This document shows positions 1-7,787 of a DNA stretch of 64,000 nt, in pieces. Source of the DNA: Paraburkholderia antibiotica. Its GTDB lineage: Bacteria; Pseudomonadota; Gammaproteobacteria; Burkholderiales; Burkholderiaceae. A model generated the notes under the pieces. The model searched no databases and was not told the DNA's origin. It was given only the letters and a program-made list of their open reading frames with translations. Positions within the stretch are counted from its first letter, which is position 1. The number at the start of each line of letters is the position of its first letter. The stretch lies in NCBI RefSeq assembly GCF_012927125.1, contig NZ_JABBFZ010000025.1:1-64000 (forward strand). The letters are read 5' to 3'. The position numbers and the translations under genes are program-made.

Positions 1-120
1 CGGCCTGCTTCAAGATCCCGATGATCTGGCTTTCCGTGAATCTGGACGTTTTCATGCAAAATTTCCTGTCGATCCTGCTGCTAGAAAATTCTACCTTGAA
101 TACCCGTTAATTCTCGGGGG
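1..120 (-). mobile_element. End of an IS3-family insertion sequence with the start of orfA
   Basis: The reverse strand from position 55 leftward encodes MKTSRFTESQIIGILKQA, the typical N-terminus of IS3-family OrfA (a helix-turn-helix protein for the transposase), and runs off the window edge. An AGGAAA ribosome site lies just before its ATG. The DNA between 56 and about 120 is the element's terminal non-coding part and includes the sequence ending in a run of six Gs near 116-121. Immediately beyond it, a response-regulator reading frame begins mid-domain, so the element boundary is placed at about 118-123. The exact terminal inverted repeat and target duplication cannot be fixed because the other end is outside the window. 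Family assignment rests on the 18 visible residues. Confidence 0.8.
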
Positions 121-747
121 GACTACCTCGCCACCGCGAGAAATTCGAGTGAGCTGATGGTGGCACTGGCACAGTCGCCTTGTGATGTGCTGGTGTCGGA
201 TTACGTGATGCCCGGCGGTGCTCATGGAGATGGACTGGCGCTTTTCTCATTCATTCGCCAGCATTATCCGAATCTCAAGATCGTCGTGCTGAGCATGCTG
301 GAAAATCCCGCGGCCTTGCGTGTATTGATGCACGCTGGAAATTATTGTGTGTTTAGCAAGGCCGATCCGATCAGCAATCTGACCATCGCCGTTCACGCTG
401 CTTATGCCAACGGCTGCTATCTGTCGCCGCGCATGGTGGCGATCGCGGATTCGCTCAAACTGGGCGCGCGCGGAAGCATGGCCGGCGCTGCGCTGACGAG
501 GCGGGAACTCGAGGTCGTACGCTTCTTCGTATCCGGCATGTCGGTAACCGAAATAGCCGCGTTAATGCGCCGTAGCAAGAAAACGATCAGCACGCAAAAG
601 AGCGCGGCCATGCTCAAACTGGGTATCGAGCGGGATGCCGATCTGGTGCGCTATGGGATGGAGAGTGGTCTGGTGCTGCCCTCGACGTCTGGCAATGCTT
701 CGGAAGATGGCGACGAGGAACTGATGGCCATTTCAAAAATGGCGTGA
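121..747 (+). pseudogene. RcsB-like response regulator, 5' end removed by the IS element
   Basis: This is a two-component response regulator of the NarL/FixJ type: receiver domain followed by a LuxR-type DNA-binding domain. The reading frame is open from just after the IS boundary (translated DYLATARNSSELMVALAQ) and enters the receiver domain just ahead of the phospho-acceptor Asp (VLVSDYVMPGG, codon 199-201). The N-terminal 40 or so residues, with the acidic DD pocket, are missing. The conserved receiver Lys (VFSKADP) and the C-terminal helix-turn-helix (LTRRELEVVRFFVSGMS, then KKTISTQKSAAMLKLG) are intact. An ATG at 157 could still start a 196-residue protein, but it would lack a working receiver fold. 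It resembles the regulator at 1225-1875, so the locus originally had two. It may be dead or expressed as a DNA-binding fragment from an IS promoter. Confidence 0.8.
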
Positions 748-1224
748 GGCCGGGTTGTGACTGCGTACGGTTGACGCAGCCTGTAGCGAATATCGGCACG
801 GTCTGAGTTTTTCTGGCAAGCCTATCTGGATGACGTATGAGCGCCGAAAGATAAGCATGGAATATAGGACTTTGCTGAAATTCTTTACTCCAGGTGCATC
901 GTACAATTCAGATATGCGCAGGTCCGGAGAGGGCCAAAAATCCTGCAGGCAGGCGCGGTGCGTCTCCTATTTTCCTTGATTGACCCATGCGTCGCGGCAA
1001 GCGGTGGCGTTTCTGCTTTTACGGGTCATACGTCTTTAAATTGATTTGCATATTATCGAATTAAAAATTCGCAGACCGAATTTATTGATTAACGTCGAAT
1101 CAGAATGAACAATCCGGTTCATCTGGCGACGGACGAGGTGAAATGAAATCGAATCGTGGCGGACCTCAACGCACCCGGCTTCCGGCGTGCCGGTGAGTCC
1201 CGCCAGAGTGGCGGGGGAGCACGT
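748..1224. other. Intergenic region before the second response regulator
   Basis: No gene is supported in these 477 bases. The second half is AT-rich relative to its neighbours and contains a perfect 6-3-6 inverted repeat (CGAATT/AATTCG) at 1057-1071, a possible regulatory site for the gene at 1225. Short ATG-initiated frames of 13-17 codons occur around 1105-1200, but nothing marks them as genes. Confidence 0.4.
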
Positions 1225-1875
1225 GTGAACAAAATAAAAGTAGGTATCGCCGACGATCATCCATTCATTCTATTGGGCGTCGAGCATCTTCTTCTGTCGT
1301 GTCCAGACATCGAGGTCTGCTTCAAGAGCGATAACATCCATCAGTTGCTTGATTTGCTGAGCGAAACGCCCGTGGATGTCCTCGTGTGCGACTACGAATT
1401 CGAGGGCGATCCTTATGCCGATGGTCTCAATATGCTCGACCGTATTCGGCGCATTGCGCCAGACACGCAGGTCGTGTTTCTGAGTTCGCATTCGTCCGCG
1501 TATATCGTTTCCGCTGCGCTCAATGCAGGCGCGGCCGGTTTCGTCGGCAAAGGACATGAAGGCTTCGTCAATCTGGCAACGGCCGTTCGGACCGCTAGAA
1601 GCAGGAGCGTCTATCTATCCGATTCGCTGATGGACAAGATGCTGTCCGCTACGGGGCGCGCAACGGAGCGGGGCTCCAACCTCTGCATGTTGTCCGAAAA
1701 AGAAGCGACCGTCGTCAGAATGATCTGCGACGGTATGACCATCGGCGCGATCGCCGAGCGGCTGAAGCGCAGTCCAAAAACAGTCAGCAATCAGAAGAAT
1801 GCCGGCATGAAGAAGCTCGGCGCAAAGAACGACGTCGAACTCGCCACGATCGTGCGCGAGTGGTATGGCTCATAG
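1225..1875 (+). CDS. RcsB/BvgA-type LuxR-family response regulator
   Basis: A 216-residue transcription factor that would receive a phosphoryl group from a sensor kinase phosphorelay and bind DNA. The receiver domain starts NKIKVGIADDHPF, with the acidic DD pair near residue 9. The phospho-acceptor is Asp56 in VLVCDYEF, and the conserved Lys is in GFVGKGHEG. The LuxR-type helix-turn-helix occupies about residues 150-205 (LSEKEATVVRMICDGMT, then SPKTVSNQKNAGMKKLG). I chose the GTG at 1225 because GGGGGAG lies about 7 bases upstream and the receiver fold starts right there; the frame is open back to 1156. It sits just upstream of a fimbrial operon on the same strand, which suggests it controls those genes. 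Its likely partner is the hybrid kinase at 38907-42272, but no kinase is adjacent. Confidence 0.85.
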   Translation: MNKIKVGIADDHPFILLGVEHLLLSCPDIEVCFKSDNIHQLLDLLSETPVDVLVCDYEFEGDPYADGLNMLDRIRRIAPDTQVVFLSSHSSAYIVSAALNAGAAGFVGKGHEGFVNLATAVRTARSRSVYLSDSLMDKMLSATGRATERGSNLCMLSEKEATVVRMICDGMTIGAIAERLKRSPKTVSNQKNAGMKKLGAKNDVELATIVREWYGS

Positions 1876-2006
1876 CGTTTTTCGCGCACTCCCGGCGTAT
1901 CGGGAGCGCCCCTCGTCTCCTCTTTACACTTCTTTGCAGATCGCTCCACCCGCGCGCCCCAGCGTGGCGTGGGATCGCTTGTCCGTTTGTTCAAAGTGGC
2001 TTTCAT

Positions 2007-2023
2007 TTTGGGTATCGGCCCAT
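2007..2023 (+). promoter_or_regulatory. TTTGGG-N6-CCCAT motif upstream of the fimbrial operon
   Basis: TTTGGG (2007-2012), six bases, then CCCAT (2019-2023). The half-sites and the spacing are the same as in the palindrome upstream of tssB (9524-9540) and, inverted, between tagK and clpV. The site ends 104 bases before the pilin ATG; the tssB site ends 110 bases before its ATG, in the same orientation. The central six bases (TATCGG) differ from the T6SS sites, so this is the weakest of the three. Confidence 0.4.
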
Positions 2024-2127
2024 TAACACCGATCCCCGTCGATGACATCATCTCTCTGCCTTGATGATTGCTGGGTGCCCCGGCTCTACAAGGGTTTGTA
2101 GTCCGAAATAGAAGAGGAATGAATCTG

Positions 2128-2664
2128 ATGAAAAAGCAAGTCACGCAACTGATGATCGCGCTGATGGGTATCTCCGTCGCGCCCATGGTTTTCGCACAAT
2201 CCGCGCCGGGCGCGGGTCAAGTCACGTTTAACGGCCAACTGCTCGACGACACCTGCGTGATCAACGCAGGCGACGACGACAAGACGGTCACGCTGCCGAC
2301 CCTGTCGTCGCAATCGCTGGCTGCTGCTGGTCAAACCGCGGGTTCGACGATGTTCACCATCTCGGTGTCGAGTTGCCCGTCGGACCTGAAGAACGTTGCG
2401 GCGCACTTCGAGACCACCAACATGGACCCGGATACGCGTAACGCCATCAACCAGGCTACCGCAACGCCGGCTTCGAACGTGGAAGTGCAATTGCTCGACC
2501 GCGACGGCACCACGCCGATCCTGCTGGGCAGCACCGGTACGTACGTTCCTGTCGCTACCGACGGTACCGCAACGATGAGCTACGGTGGCCAGTACTACGC
2601 AACGGACAAAACCACGGCCGGTAACGTGACGGCTGTTGTCCGCTATACGTTGGCCTACCAGTAA
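2128..2664 (+). CDS. Type 1-like fimbrial major subunit
   Basis: A 178-residue secreted pilin of the chaperone-usher class. It has a Sec signal peptide (MKKQVTQLMIALMG..., cleavage after MVFA-QSAP). The mature part opens with VTFNGQLLDDTCVI, where the first Cys pairs with the later Cys in SVSSCPSD, and it ends in an alternating beta strand (VTAVVRYTLAYQ) as donor-strand pilins do. I chose the ATG at 2128, ninth base after AGAGGA; another ATG at 2119 abuts that ribosome site too closely. It is first in the operon, ahead of chaperone and usher, and is followed by a strong hairpin, the usual arrangement for a highly expressed major pilin. Confidence 0.88.
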   Translation: MKKQVTQLMIALMGISVAPMVFAQSAPGAGQVTFNGQLLDDTCVINAGDDDKTVTLPTLSSQSLAAAGQTAGSTMFTISVSSCPSDLKNVAAHFETTNMDPDTRNAINQATATPASNVEVQLLDRDGTTPILLGSTGTYVPVATDGTATMSYGGQYYATDKTTAGNVTAVVRYTLAYQ

Positions 2665-2683
2665 GCGAATCAAGTCTGAATGG

Positions 2684-2718
2684 CCTCGGGTTGTTCCGCT
2701 GTCTGGAATAACCCGAGG
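2684..2718 (+). terminator. Strong hairpin between major pilin and chaperone genes
   Basis: CCTCGGGTTGTTCC (2684-2697) pairs with GGAATAACCCGAGG (2705-2718) across a 7-base loop: 14 pairs, one of them G-U. Further complementarity flanks it (TGAATGG at 2677-2683 with CCATTCA at 2730-2736). There is no T-run after it, so it is better read as an mRNA-stabilising or partial-termination hairpin that keeps pilin output above chaperone and usher output than as a full terminator. Confidence 0.7.
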
Positions 2719-2753
2719 CGACGTCCTTGCCATTCAGTTGCCTGGAGGGGCGA

Positions 2754-3527
2754 ATGCGCTCAATGAAATTTCCCGTTCTATGGATTGCGGCGGCTATCTG
2801 CAGCGTAGCCACGGTTGCCGCACAGGCCGCTATCACCATCACTGGTACGCGCGTCATTTATCCAGCTCAAAACCGCGAAGTGAATGTTCGACTGAATAAC
2901 GTCGACACCCGGCCGGTACTTGTTCAGGCGTGGCTGGACGACGGAGACGCAGCAGCCGCGCCGAATGAAATCAAGGTGCCGTTTACGTTGCTGCCGTCTG
3001 TGTTTCGCGTCGAGCCTCGCCGTGGGCAGGCGTTGCGCATCATGTTCGCAGGCGGCGACATGCCGAAGGACCGTGAGTCCGTTTATTGGCTGAATGTGCT
3101 CGAAATTCCGCCCAAGCCTGCAGATGCGGACGAGCGCAACATGATTCAGCTTGCATTTCGCACGCGTATCAAGATGTTCTATCGGCCGGCAACGTTGCTC
3201 GACGATCCGACCGCGGCGCGCACGAATTTCAAATGGCATCTCGATTCGAATGACAAAGGTGAGCGTGTCATCCGTCTGGAGAACCCGTCGCCTTACTACG
3301 TTTCGGTTGGTAGTGCGGATGTCGAAGCGGGCGGGAAGAAGATTGCCTTGCGCCCGGATATGGCACCGCCGTTTGGACATGTCGATTTGGTGCCGGAAGA
3401 CGGCAAGCTCGACATCAAAGCGCCTGCAACGATTTCCTATGCGGTCCTGAATGACTTTGGTACTTCAATCAAAGACACGGCTGAACTGGGCAGTGCGCAG
3501 AATATAGACGCGCAAAAGAATCAATAA
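2754..3527 (+). CDS. Periplasmic fimbrial chaperone (PapD/FimC family)
   Basis: A 257-residue periplasmic chaperone that holds pilin subunits by donor-strand complementation and delivers them to the usher. After a signal peptide ending near AAQA-AIT, the first domain begins ITITGTRVIYPAQNREV with the conserved cleft Arg in TRVIY. The second cleft residue, Lys, is in TRIKMFYRP. The G1 strand and the second immunoglobulin-like domain follow (WHLDSNDKGERVIRLENPSPYYV). Length is normal for the short-loop (FGS) subfamily. The ATG at 2754 follows GGAGGGG by about 5 bases; a TTG at 2727 is in frame but has no such site. The usher gene starts 12 bases after its stop. Confidence 0.92.
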   Translation: MRSMKFPVLWIAAAICSVATVAAQAAITITGTRVIYPAQNREVNVRLNNVDTRPVLVQAWLDDGDAAAAPNEIKVPFTLLPSVFRVEPRRGQALRIMFAGGDMPKDRESVYWLNVLEIPPKPADADERNMIQLAFRTRIKMFYRPATLLDDPTAARTNFKWHLDSNDKGERVIRLENPSPYYVSVGSADVEAGGKKIALRPDMAPPFGHVDLVPEDGKLDIKAPATISYAVLNDFGTSIKDTAELGSAQNIDAQKNQ

Positions 3528-3539
3528 TTGGATTACGGT

Positions 3540-6389
3540 ATGGCAGCTGTGCGGAATAATAAGGTGGCAGTTGGATCAGCATTTGGCAATGTCCCGTTCA
3601 GATGTCATCCGTTTGCCTGGGCGGCGTTTGTAGCATCGGGGTGGGCGTTTTCCGTGAGTCCGGCGGTTGCCGCATGTTTGTCGGACAGCGGGGGGGCCAA
3701 TCTCTCCGGCGATTGCGCAGTGCCTGAGTTGCCTCAGCAGTCGCCGCAGCAATCGGCTGCCAACGCAGCCTCCACGCATGCGGAAGCGCCCGTCGCGACG
3801 CCGGCTGGCGAGGCGGCTCCGATCGACCCTCCGCAAGAAGTCGAATTCAATCCGGCGTTCTTTACCGGTAATGTCGCGGACCTGTCTCGCTATACCCGAG
3901 GCAATCCGGTGGCGCCGGGAACCTATCCGCTTGAGCTGTTCGTCAACGGAAAAAAACGCGGACGCTTCGACGTACTGTTTCAAGCCGTGCCGGGTTCGGA
4001 GATTGCCGCCCCCTGTTTCACGATGGCCAATCTCGACCGTGCTGGCATCGATACCAGCCGTATGATCGAGCGGTTCAAGGCGACCGGAAAGAAGGATCTG
4101 GACGACGCCGAGCAGGCATTGCTGTGCATTCCGCTGTCGGAGGCGGTGCCGGGATCGACCGCATCGTTCAACACGGCGAATCTGCAGCTCGATGTGTCGG
4201 TTCCGCAGCTCGAATTGCGCAAGGAAGCCGCAGGCTATGTCGATCCGTCCCGATGGGACAACGGCATCAATGCGGGCTTCGTGCAATACAGCCTCGCCAG
4301 CTATGCGAGTCACCAGAACAATAGCGGCATCGACCTGAACAGCGTCTATCTCGGCCTTCAGAGCGGCATTAACGTTGGCGGCTGGCGTTTTCGCCAATGG
4401 TCCACGGTCAACTGGCAGAACCGTTCCGCGGATTCGCACTGGCAAAGCGTCGCGTTGTTCGCTCAGCATGACATCACCGCGCTCAGAAGCCAATTTACGA
4501 TCGGCGACAGTTCGACGAGCGGCGACGTTTTCGATTCGTTCAACGTGCGTGGCGTGCAGCTTTCCAGCGACGACCGCATGCTCCCGGACTCCATGCGCTC
4601 ATACGCGCCGGTCGTGCGCGGCGTGGCGGATACCAATGCGCGTGTCACGGTACGGCAGAACAATATTATCGTGGCCGAGACCAGCGTGCCGCCTGGGCCG
4701 TTCGAACTGAGTGACTTGCCGGCAACCGGCTATGGTGGCGATCTGCAAGTCACCATCACCGAATCGGATGGCCGTCAAAGAACCTTCCTTGTGCCGTTCG
4801 CGTCGGTGACGCAGTTGCTGCGGCCAGGTATTTCACGTTTCAACGTAACGGCCGGTGTTTATCGCGATACGACGCTCGACAAGCATCCGTGGGTTGCCCA
4901 GGCAGTTTATCAGCGCGGCCTCACGAATCTGTTGACGGGCTATACCGGTGGTCAGTTTTCGGAGGGCTATTGGGCAGGGCTCGTTGGCGTTGCGTTGAAT
5001 ACACCGGTCGGCGCATTTGCGCTCGACGTAACCGCTGCGGGTGTCAATTTGCCGGGGGTATCGGGTGGTCGCCCGGGTTATAGCACGCGAATCAGCTATA
5101 GCAAGATGCTCGCGGGTCCGAACACGAACTTCTCCGTTGCGGCTTATCGCTATTCGACAGCACGCTTTTACAGCTTGCGCGACGCAATCTATGCGCGCAA
5201 CTTTACCGGAGACAACGCGGATGTCTACAACTACCGTACGCGTAGCCGTCTGCAGTTGAATATCAACCAGCCGATCGGCGAGTCGAGTTCGCTGTATATC
5301 GCCGGTAGCTCGCAGAACTACTGGGGGACGTCGAAGGGCTACGATCTGCAGTATCAGGTTGGTTTCAACAGCTCATACAAACGCATTTCCTATTCGCTGT
5401 ACGCGCAACGCACGCGCTTGCAGGACTCGCACATCAGCACGCAGGTGGGCTTGAATCTCACTATTCCGCTGGGTCGGGTCGATTCGAACAAGCCTCGCAT
5501 GTTCGACTACGTGACCACGAATCTTTCGCGCAGCTCGAACGGAGACAGTTCCATCCAGGCAACGATGTCGGGCAATTCGCTCGGTGCGACACCGATCAAC
5601 TACGGTGTCACCGCGTCGCGGATCGTCTCCGGTGACAACCGGGCGGTTTCCGGCGGGGGATATGCGATCTATCGCTCGCCGTACGCGACCCTCAACGGCA
5701 ACGCGTCGATTGGCAACCAGGCGCGTCAGGCCGCCTTCAATGCCGATGGCGCGGTGGTCATCCATAGTGGTGGCGTTACGCTGAGCCCGCCGCTTGGTCA
5801 GGCCTTCGCGCTCGTCGAAGCGAAGGGGGCGAAGGGTGGCCGGATCATCAACGGCCAGGGGGCGCGGATCGACGACAACGGCTACGCGGTGGTGTCGTCG
5901 CTGATGCCATACCGCGTCAACACGGTCGCACTCGATCCGAGCGATGTGCCGCTCGACGTCGAGCTGGGCAATACGAGCGAGGAAGTGGTGCCGCGAGCGA
6001 ATTCTCTCGTCAAGGTGAAGATCGTGACCACGCAGGGCATGCCGATTTTCGCCGAAGTCGACGATCGGCAAGGCAAGGCGTTGCCGATGGGTACCGAGCT
6101 ATTCGACGAGTCCGATAAATCGGTGGGTATTGTCGGCCAAGGCGGCCTCGCTTATCTACGGGGCCTCGAAGGCGAGGGCAAGCTGCGGGTGCGCTGGGGG
6201 AACGGTGCGGCGGAGCAGTGCGTGATGCCGTACAAGATACCGGAGGACGACAAGACGGATAACAGCCAGCATGCCGGGATTGTCGCGCGCATCAAACTGA
6301 GTTGCGATCCGACGCTGGTCTGGTCTCCGTCGGCCAAACAGGCAGCGAAACGTTCAGCGGGCTCAGCTCTTGTCAGTTCGCTTCACTGA
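3540..6389 (+). CDS. Outer-membrane fimbrial usher (FimD/PapC family)
   Basis: A 949-residue outer-membrane assembly platform that receives chaperone-pilin complexes and secretes the growing fibre. After an unusually long N-terminal region with a hydrophobic core (to about SVSPAVA) and an Ala/Gln-rich linker, the N-terminal usher domain appears (VEFNPAFFTGNVADLSRYTR). The 24-strand barrel with its plug follows (FELSDLPATGYGGDLQVTI is the conserved plug border). C-terminal domains end near EQCVMPYKIPEDDK, including the conserved Cys pair. I take the ATG at 3540; a TTG at 3528 is also in frame. The ribosome site is weak, consistent with coupling to the chaperone gene. Full length, no frameshift seen. 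Confidence 0.93.
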   Translation: MAAVRNNKVAVGSAFGNVPFRCHPFAWAAFVASGWAFSVSPAVAACLSDSGGANLSGDCAVPELPQQSPQQSAANAASTHAEAPVATPAGEAAPIDPPQEVEFNPAFFTGNVADLSRYTRGNPVAPGTYPLELFVNGKKRGRFDVLFQAVPGSEIAAPCFTMANLDRAGIDTSRMIERFKATGKKDLDDAEQALLCIPLSEAVPGSTASFNTANLQLDVSVPQLELRKEAAGYVDPSRWDNGINAGFVQYSLASYASHQNNSGIDLNSVYLGLQSGINVGGWRFRQWSTVNWQNRSADSHWQSVALFAQHDITALRSQFTIGDSSTSGDVFDSFNVRGVQLSSDDRMLPDSMRSYAPVVRGVADTNARVTVRQNNIIVAETSVPPGPFELSDLPATGYGGDLQVTITESDGRQRTFLVPFASVTQLLRPGISRFNVTAGVYRDTTLDKHPWVAQAVYQRGLTNLLTGYTGGQFSEGYWAGLVGVALNTPVGAFALDVTAAGVNLPGVSGGRPGYSTRISYSKMLAGPNTNFSVAAYRYSTARFYSLRDAIYARNFTGDNADVYNYRTRSRLQLNINQPIGESSSLYIAGSSQNYWGTSKGYDLQYQVGFNSSYKRISYSLYAQRTRLQDSHISTQVGLNLTIPLGRVDSNKPRMFDYVTTNLSRSSNGDSSIQATMSGNSLGATPINYGVTASRIVSGDNRAVSGGGYAIYRSPYATLNGNASIGNQARQAAFNADGAVVIHSGGVTLSPPLGQAFALVEAKGAKGGRIINGQGARIDDNGYAVVSSLMPYRVNTVALDPSDVPLDVELGNTSEEVVPRANSLVKVKIVTTQGMPIFAEVDDRQGKALPMGTELFDESDKSVGIVGQGGLAYLRGLEGEGKLRVRWGNGAAEQCVMPYKIPEDDKTDNSQHAGIVARIKLSCDPTLVWSPSAKQAAKRSAGSALVSSLH

Positions 6390-6461
6390 TTTGCGAGCCG
6401 CGGCGCCGTGGTGTTCAGGCGCCGCAGTTTCAATGATTGCGCCGACAGTGGAGGTCGGAAA

Positions 6462-7058
6462 ATGAAGAATATAGCGGAATATTTCCGGAAAGTTTGCCAG
6501 AAGTGCAGTCGGATGTCTGGCCTGATGTCGGGTTTGATGCTCGCTCTTATGTTGGGCGCGCTGCTTGGCTCGACTAGCGCATATGCGCAGTCGTCGCCTT
6601 CCGTCACCCTCAATTTCACCGGCACCTATGTGGCGACGACTTGCCCGCTGGTCAGCTCGCCGGATATGACGGTCACGTTGCCGACAATATCGACGCAGTC
6701 GCTGTCGACGGCCGGCGCAGTAGCGGGCGCCACGGTTTTCACCATCACGATGCAATGCGCGAGCGGTGTGACGGGGGCTCGGGTTTATTTTGAAAGTGGT
6801 GCTTCAACCGATGCGACGACGGGCCATCTGAATCCGCAGAACACGGGCGATGCTACGTCGGCAACCAACGTACAGGTCATGCTGGCGAATGCCGACGGCT
6901 CGCCGATCAAGGTCGGCGACCGGTCGACGATGAAAATCATTCCGATCACGTCCACTGATCCGACGCCTGCGAACTTCATCGCGAGCTACTACGCAACAGG
7001 GCGCGCCACGGCCGGCTCGGTGAGTACCTTCGTCACCTATGTCGTCGAAATGCCCTGA
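6462..7058 (+). CDS. Second fimbrial subunit (minor or tip-proximal pilin)
   Basis: A 198-residue pilin-type secreted protein. The N-terminus carries a long basic stretch before a hydrophobic signal segment (LMSGLMLALMLGALLG, cleavage near AYA-QSS). The mature part repeats the layout of the first pilin: VTLNFTGTYVATTCPL, a second Cys in ITMQCASG, the shared TVTLPTISTQSLSTAG stretch, and a C-terminal strand ending TFVTYVVEMP. This shows common ancestry with the pilin at 2128. The ATG at 6462 follows GGAGG by 7 bases. It comes directly after the usher and 27 bases before the DotU-like gene, so it should be co-transcribed with both. It has one pilin domain and no N-terminal lectin domain, so it is not a two-domain adhesin. 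Confidence 0.82.
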   Translation: MKNIAEYFRKVCQKCSRMSGLMSGLMLALMLGALLGSTSAYAQSSPSVTLNFTGTYVATTCPLVSSPDMTVTLPTISTQSLSTAGAVAGATVFTITMQCASGVTGARVYFESGASTDATTGHLNPQNTGDATSATNVQVMLANADGSPIKVGDRSTMKIIPITSTDPTPANFIASYYATGRATAGSVSTFVTYVVEMP

Positions 7059-7085
7059 TGTCGTTCGCGAATATGCGGTGCCTTC

Positions 7086-7787
7086 ATGATGTCTGATCTA
7101 CCTGTCACGCTGCTGCGCGCAACAACATTGCATGCTGCGCTGCTGTTCAGCGGCGCAGAGATACTCGACGTTCATTCGTGGCGTGCGCGTTGCGGCACGC
7201 TGGTCGAGACATTGCGCCAAGGCATGCAGGACGCAAGCTACCCGGCGGCGGACATCGACGAAGTCAGTCTCGTGCAGTGCATGTTACTCGACGACCTGAC
7301 ATTGCGCGTATTGTCGGCACAGCAACGGCCCGAATGGCTGCGCGAGTCTCTACAGGCGCGATTCCATGGTCTGCACGATGGCGCCGCACGCGTCTGGGAG
7401 CGGATCGACGTGTTGCTTCGCGACGGCTGTCGGGACCGTGGCTTACTGGAGTTGTATGGCATCGTGCTCGAGTCCAGCTTCGATGGCGGCCGGGGGCATG
7501 CCGGCACCAGTCTTCAACGGATGAAAGCGGCACAGTGTCGTATCGAGCGTGGTGAGGAGGCGGAGTCGGCACCGAACCAGACGGTAACAGTTGTCGCGAC
7601 GAAGAACGTTGCGGTGCCGTCGCGAGTGGTGCGTACTCACTGGATGGCCGGCGTTGTCGTCGTTGCGATGATTGCTGTCGGAGCACTATGGCTCGCGTTC
7701 GACACGCATCTCAACGCGGCAATCGGTCGTTTGCCGACAGCAACCGTCGCTCCGGCGGAGTTAGTGCAAAAGGAAGGTGCGTCGTGA
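7086..7787 (+). CDS. Short DotU/TssL-like inner-membrane protein in the fimbrial operon
   Basis: A 233-residue protein resembling the cytoplasmic domain plus C-terminal membrane anchor of DotU/TssL. The region around residues 50-150 follows the DotU pattern: acidic/aromatic helices (DEVSLVQCMLLDDLTLRVL), a linker, then DVLLRDGCRDRGLLELYGIV. A single hydrophobic segment (about residues 185-206, MAGVVVVAMIAVGALWLAF) sits near the C-terminus, with a short periplasmic tail. Unlike the TssL at 14471-15805 it has no OmpA domain. It lies 27 bases after the second pilin and its stop overlaps the start of the next gene (GTGA), so it belongs to the fimbrial transcript. Family membership rests on pattern, order and topology; sequence divergence is high. 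Confidence 0.7.
   Translation: MMSDLPVTLLRATTLHAALLFSGAEILDVHSWRARCGTLVETLRQGMQDASYPAADIDEVSLVQCMLLDDLTLRVLSAQQRPEWLRESLQARFHGLHDGAARVWERIDVLLRDGCRDRGLLELYGIVLESSFDGGRGHAGTSLQRMKAAQCRIERGEEAESAPNQTVTVVATKNVAVPSRVVRTHWMAGVVVVAMIAVGALWLAFDTHLNAAIGRLPTATVAPAELVQKEGAS

Noticed and set aside
157-747. ATG at 157 as the natural start of a complete response regulator
   Set aside because: The frame continues upstream with receiver-like sequence to the IS boundary, and the first third of the receiver domain is missing.
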